From the NCBI GenBank assembly GCA_036501345.1, contig DASYAN010000287.1, positions 1-17,154 of the forward strand: a stretch of DNA of 17,154 nucleotides, in the 5' to 3' direction. The stretch is from DASYAN01 sp036501345 (GTDB lineage: Bacteria; Chloroflexota; Ktedonobacteria; Ktedonobacterales; Ktedonobacteraceae). A program made the position numbers and the translations under genes. A model generated the notes under the pieces. It was not told the origin of the DNA. It did not search any database and saw nothing but the letters and a program-made list of their open reading frames with translations. This document shows positions 13,770 through 17,154 of this stretch, in pieces; position 1 is the first letter of the stretch, and each line of letters opens with the position of its first letter.

Positions 13770-15692
13770 ATGTCTGATATAGACCAAAAACAGATCGAAT
13801 CAGCTAACTCTCTAGGAAATGAAGAGACGGAACCTGGACAATTGCATATTGCAGAAAAGGCCAGCATAACGGTCCCAGATTCTTCCACTGCAACTACTGC
13901 ATCAGTACAAGTTCAACCGGGCACATCACGCCCCTCTCAGGTCCAGGAACGTATAGGGACCGTTGAACATCTTGCGGCACGCCGCCCTATGCCTGCAATT
14001 GATGCCGAGACCCCAGAAATCAAGCAGCTATTAGCTACGCTACGTGCAGAATGGACTCGATTAGTCACTGGTCTTCGTTGGGAGGGACAGTCGGTAGAAG
14101 AGACTGCGACCCATATGATTCCTCTGCTTAATGTAGGTCCTGTAGAGCAGTGGAAAACCGTATTGATCCCTTTCCTCTATGAGATTGATCGTGGCGGTGC
14201 ACTGATCCCGGCATGGGTGGACATCATCGAACGGGGAGATACTCCCGACCTTCCTCCAGATGCCAACCCAGCAGAAACACTAGAAGGACGCGCCAGACGT
14301 TTTGCGATCCTCATGCTCGGCAATTACAAAATGATGGGCATTTCTGGTCTGGGACAGGCACCCAAGTTCGCCAAACTAACCAAAAATGGCACCACCAGCC
14401 ACAAGAAGGATGTGGCAGAAATCCTGGGCGATCTGGCTATCGATCCCAATACATCCTTATACGCTACCCAGTCACTAGTCAAGCATGCCACGGTCTCAGC
14501 TATACAAGCGCTGATCGGTGCTCTGAAATATGCTAAGGGTTGGGCAAAGGTTGATGTAGTCGGTGCCTGTTTAGACTTAAAACAAGAGCAGTTTTATGAT
14601 CTGCTGATAGCAAGTGGGCTGGATGATACTGTCGGTCTGGAAAGTTACCTTGCCATCCCTATCTATCGTGCTGTCCCGCTCGAAAACTACCTATCCGGCG
14701 AGGGCAAAGCGAGTTCACGATTTCTAGAACAGTCTGCACTGATCTTTAGTCAGATCTTGCAGGATAATACAAATCCACCGTCAGCTCCTGCTGAGATAGA
14801 CGCCATTCCGGTTGTTTTTGAGCGTGATCTCCCTACCCTGGCACAGGCATTGTTTGCTGGAGTACAGCGCCATGCGCTATGGCAAAATACCGTGGCCATT
14901 CATCGTCTCGGTCACTTGCTCGGTCGCTACTGGAGTGAGATGTCTCAAGGGAGAATAAAAGATGACCGCATTATTGATCAGATCAACCAATGCGTGCCTC
15001 TCATGAATGAACTTGAACCCTGGATGCAGGAACAGGGACGTGATACCTTGCTCAACACGTTAGCAAATTCAGATGAAGAAACGCTGACACCAACCGTCAA
15101 AGTACTGGGGGAACTACGTGATCCACGTGCTGCGCCGCTATTGATTACGCGTCTTGATGCCATTACCACGCTTCGGGACCGCTCACATGCATTGATGGTA
15201 GGCGCAATGTGCGAAACCTTGGCACAATTGGGCGAGCCACGCGCTCTATTCTCTCTACAACAACTGATCAACCGTGTGATCAATGTGCCATCACGCATGC
15301 ATAAACCCAAGCTTAAGGACAACCTTCCACCAGGAGATCCCGATATTCCCGGTAGCATTGTCTATGCCGCTGCCATACACGCCTATGGTCTGTTAGGAGA
15401 TCATACCGCGCTGGAAAGGATAGTGTTGGCCACTCGCGACTTTGATCCCTATGTGCGCAGTCAAGCCCTTGATGCAATCAGGCGTCTTGATCCAGGCGGT
15501 GAGGATATGCACTCTCGCATAGCCGCTCGGGAGGCTTTGTATGATCCCCACGAGTCGATTGTGCGTAGTGCGAGTCAGCTTATAGTGCACTATCGAGATA
15601 CTGATGCGGTTACAGCGCTACGGCAGCTTATCGAAACTCGTCCTGAACTTGCATATCTCGCACAAGATGCTCTTCGCCAACTGGGACAATAG
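13770..15692 (+). CDS. HEAT-repeat protein of unknown function
   Basis: A 640-residue soluble protein. About 80 N-terminal residues look disordered (Ser/Thr/Gln-rich); the middle is helical with no recognised family; from about 435 to the end there are HEAT-type helical repeats (VKVLGELRDPRAAPLLITRL, CETLAQLGEPRALFSLQQL, AYGLLGDHTALERIV, DFDPYVRSQALDAIRRL and so on). HEAT arrays usually bind other proteins. A TTG at 13752 would lengthen it by six residues, but GAAAGG (13754-13759) sits ten bases before the ATG at 13770, which is chosen. It has its own promoter and a long leader, and lies just before a Ser/Thr kinase gene, so it may be a scaffold or substrate for it; this is inference. Confidence 0.8.
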   Translation: MSDIDQKQIESANSLGNEETEPGQLHIAEKASITVPDSSTATTASVQVQPGTSRPSQVQERIGTVEHLAARRPMPAIDAETPEIKQLLATLRAEWTRLVTGLRWEGQSVEETATHMIPLLNVGPVEQWKTVLIPFLYEIDRGGALIPAWVDIIERGDTPDLPPDANPAETLEGRARRFAILMLGNYKMMGISGLGQAPKFAKLTKNGTTSHKKDVAEILGDLAIDPNTSLYATQSLVKHATVSAIQALIGALKYAKGWAKVDVVGACLDLKQEQFYDLLIASGLDDTVGLESYLAIPIYRAVPLENYLSGEGKASSRFLEQSALIFSQILQDNTNPPSAPAEIDAIPVVFERDLPTLAQALFAGVQRHALWQNTVAIHRLGHLLGRYWSEMSQGRIKDDRIIDQINQCVPLMNELEPWMQEQGRDTLLNTLANSDEETLTPTVKVLGELRDPRAAPLLITRLDAITTLRDRSHALMVGAMCETLAQLGEPRALFSLQQLINRVINVPSRMHKPKLKDNLPPGDPDIPGSIVYAAAIHAYGLLGDHTALERIVLATRDFDPYVRSQALDAIRRLDPGGEDMHSRIAAREALYDPHESIVRSASQLIVHYRDTDAVTALRQLIETRPELAYLAQDALRQLGQ

Positions 15693-15732
15693 CATCCTTG
15701 CACGTACATTGCTAGCACGTTTGGCCCAGACC

Positions 15733-15762
15733 TTTTCAAGCTTTTTCCCGGGGGGTTATACT
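15733..15762 (+). promoter_or_regulatory. Possible promoter for the Ser/Thr kinase gene
   Basis: TTTTCA (15733-15738), an 18-bp spacer and TATACT (15757-15762) are a moderate match to a housekeeping promoter. The start would fall near 15769, just before the hairpin at 15773-15798. Confidence 0.35.
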
Positions 15763-15772
15763 GTTTATAGTA

Positions 15773-15798
15773 GGGCAGAAAGGCTATCCTTTCTGCTC
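15773..15798 (+). terminator. Hairpin between the HEAT-repeat gene and the kinase gene
   Basis: GGGCAGAAAGG (15773-15783) pairs with CCTTTCTGCTC (15788-15798) over 11 bp with one G-T pair and a CTAT loop. It follows the HEAT gene stop by 80 bp and may be its terminator, although only TT-AAAA follows. Alternatively it is the 5' end hairpin of the kinase mRNA. Confidence 0.45.
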
Positions 15799-15841
15799 TT
15801 AAAATGCACTGGTCTTTTTCATATATCATGAGGGTTGCTCG

Positions 15842-17154
15842 ATGAACATGTTGGTGGGGAAGACTCTCGGTGGATATCGTCTTCAACGGTTGATCGAGAG
15901 TGGTGGTATGGGTGATATCTATCTAGCTCAACATGCACGTATTGGACGTAAAGTTGCTATTAAAGTGGTGTGTGGAGATCTGCGTTCAGTCCCAAATACA
16001 CCAGAAGGCAAACAAGCAGCTTTACGTTTTGAGCGCGAAGCACGTGCCGTTGCCGAATTGGAACATGAATATATTTTACCGCTCTACCATTTTGGGGATG
16101 AAGTGATTGAAGATGGGAGTTTGCCAATCACGTATCTGGTCATGCCCTATCTTTCGGAGGGATCGCTGTGGAATTGGTTGCAGCGGCGTACACAACAATT
16201 TGGGTTTGGTTGGCCTATTTCTGCTGAAGAGGCTGGCTATTATCTGTTACAGGCTGCCTCTGCGCTCCAACATGCACATGATCATGGCGTTATTCATCGT
16301 GATATTAAGCCAACTAATTTCTTAATTCGCGTTGAGCGGAGCACTCCCAAAAATGCACGGGCCTATCTGACCAGTATCTTTCCTCAGGGACGCCCCCATT
16401 TGTTACTAGCAGATTTTGGCTTGGCGGCCTTCTACCGCAGTGGGCGTTCGTTGCATCGTTCGGTTGGTACACCCCTCTACATGGCACCAGAGCAATTTGA
16501 TGATCCTTCACTAGCAACTTCGGTGCATGTGGGACCATCAGCCGATCAATACGCTCTTGCCGTTATGATATACCAATTGATGACCGGGCGAGCAGTTTTC
16601 GAAGGAACAGCAGCTCAGCTCCTGCACCATCATCACCATACACCTCCGGAGCACCCCAGTACCTATAATCCATCTTTACCTCAGGAGTTAGATGAAGTGT
16701 TTTTGCGTGCATTAGCAAAAAAACCGGAACAGCGCTATCCCTCCATTATGGAATTCGGCCAAGCGTATGATGCAGCCTTGCAGTCCGCTCTCCAGACACG
16801 GCAAACCCAGGAGATTCAGCGGGCACGTCGCCATGACACTATAGCCCAGTACGATGAGGCAACAAAGGAAAAGACAGCAAAGGCTTTTGCCATCAACAAG
16901 CCACGTGAGTCGACGACATTCCCTTTGCCAGCTGTGGATAAAGCTCTAATCAAAAACCCCAAGCAGGTTGCTGCATATTCTAAGGCCACTTCACAAGTAG
17001 CAATGCTGGACCAGCCTGTTGAGGCCAATCGACAGGCTGAGTCACCGACAAAGGAAAGAACAATGCCAGATCATACGGCAGCGCTTTCAGGCATCCCAAC
17101 GCTTCCTAGTCTACGCAAGGTACTACCAGCACGCATGCTCCAGATCCCCTTGCT
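15842..17154 (+). CDS. Serine/threonine protein kinase, 3' end cut by the window
   Basis: The first 437 codons of a bacterial Hanks-type kinase; the frame is open to the last base. The kinase domain runs from about 12 to 280: Gly-rich loop IESGGMGDIYLA (18-29), Lys41 (VAIKVV), HRDIKPTN (His152, Asp154, Asn159), DFGLA (Asp191) and MAPEQ (Ala215-Glu217), so all catalytic residues are present. It phosphorylates Ser/Thr of proteins with ATP. A His-rich run lies near 263-267. The juxtamembrane-like segment after 290 is charged and disordered; a membrane helix and sensor domain may follow outside the window. GAGGG (15830-15834) is seven bases before the ATG. It follows the HEAT-repeat gene on the same strand. 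Confidence 0.95.
   Translation, partial: MNMLVGKTLGGYRLQRLIESGGMGDIYLAQHARIGRKVAIKVVCGDLRSVPNTPEGKQAALRFEREARAVAELEHEYILPLYHFGDEVIEDGSLPITYLVMPYLSEGSLWNWLQRRTQQFGFGWPISAEEAGYYLLQAASALQHAHDHGVIHRDIKPTNFLIRVERSTPKNARAYLTSIFPQGRPHLLLADFGLAAFYRSGRSLHRSVGTPLYMAPEQFDDPSLATSVHVGPSADQYALAVMIYQLMTGRAVFEGTAAQLLHHHHHTPPEHPSTYNPSLPQELDEVFLRALAKKPEQRYPSIMEFGQAYDAALQSALQTRQTQEIQRARRHDTIAQYDEATKEKTAKAFAINKPRESTTFPLPAVDKALIKNPKQVAAYSKATSQVAMLDQPVEANRQAESPTKERTMPDHTAALSGIPTLPSLRKVLPARMLQIPL

Overview
The window carries eleven protein genes and no rRNA, tRNA, insertion sequence or CRISPR array. The gene content suggests a Ktedonobacter-like member of the Chloroflexota: a bacterial Ser/Thr kinase, a zinc-ribbon/FHA protein, HEAT-repeat and receiver-like proteins with long disordered linkers, and a MurA with Asp at the catalytic Cys position. 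The lineage is inferred from protein style only; no search was run. The last gene runs off the right edge.

Left part (1-5150): after an AT-rich gene-free leader there is an aldo/keto reductase (+). It converges on a SAM hydroxide adenosyltransferase-family gene (-) with only 9 bp between the stops. That gene is divergent from a large 853-residue protein (+) made of a degenerate receiver domain, a long Pro/Ser-rich linker with a 19-residue tandem repeat, and a C-terminal duplicated helical module. The divergent intergenic region holds two face-to-face promoter-like sequences around a perfect palindrome.

Middle part (5150-10430): four minus-strand genes read from right to left: a lipoprotein, a zinc-ribbon/FHA/coiled-coil protein, a CrtI-like FAD oxidoreductase and murA. 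The last two are tightly coupled: the murA ribosome-binding site overlaps the stop of the oxidoreductase. Hairpins with nearly the same stem core (GGGCACT/GTGCCC) lie at the two ends of this pair.

Right part (10430-17154): dnaA (+), 26 bp from a divergent RpiB/LacAB-family isomerase; then a small two-helix membrane protein; then a 255-bp gap with the best promoter of the window and a foldable leader; then a HEAT-repeat protein and a Ser/Thr protein kinase cut by the edge. dnaA has no dnaN beside it and no visible DnaA-box cluster, so this does not look like the replication origin.

Possible links: the kinase writes phosphothreonine and FHA domains read it, and the kinase, the HEAT protein and the FHA protein sit within about 9 kb, so a phospho-signalling set is conceivable. 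Several enzymes lack a textbook active-site residue: MurA Cys to Asp, the SAM hydroxide adenosyltransferase triad His to Gln, the RpiB-like protein His99 to Trp, and the receiver Asp to Asn. Five translation starts are placed downstream of the longest possible start because the Shine-Dalgarno sequence lies inside the longer reading frame.
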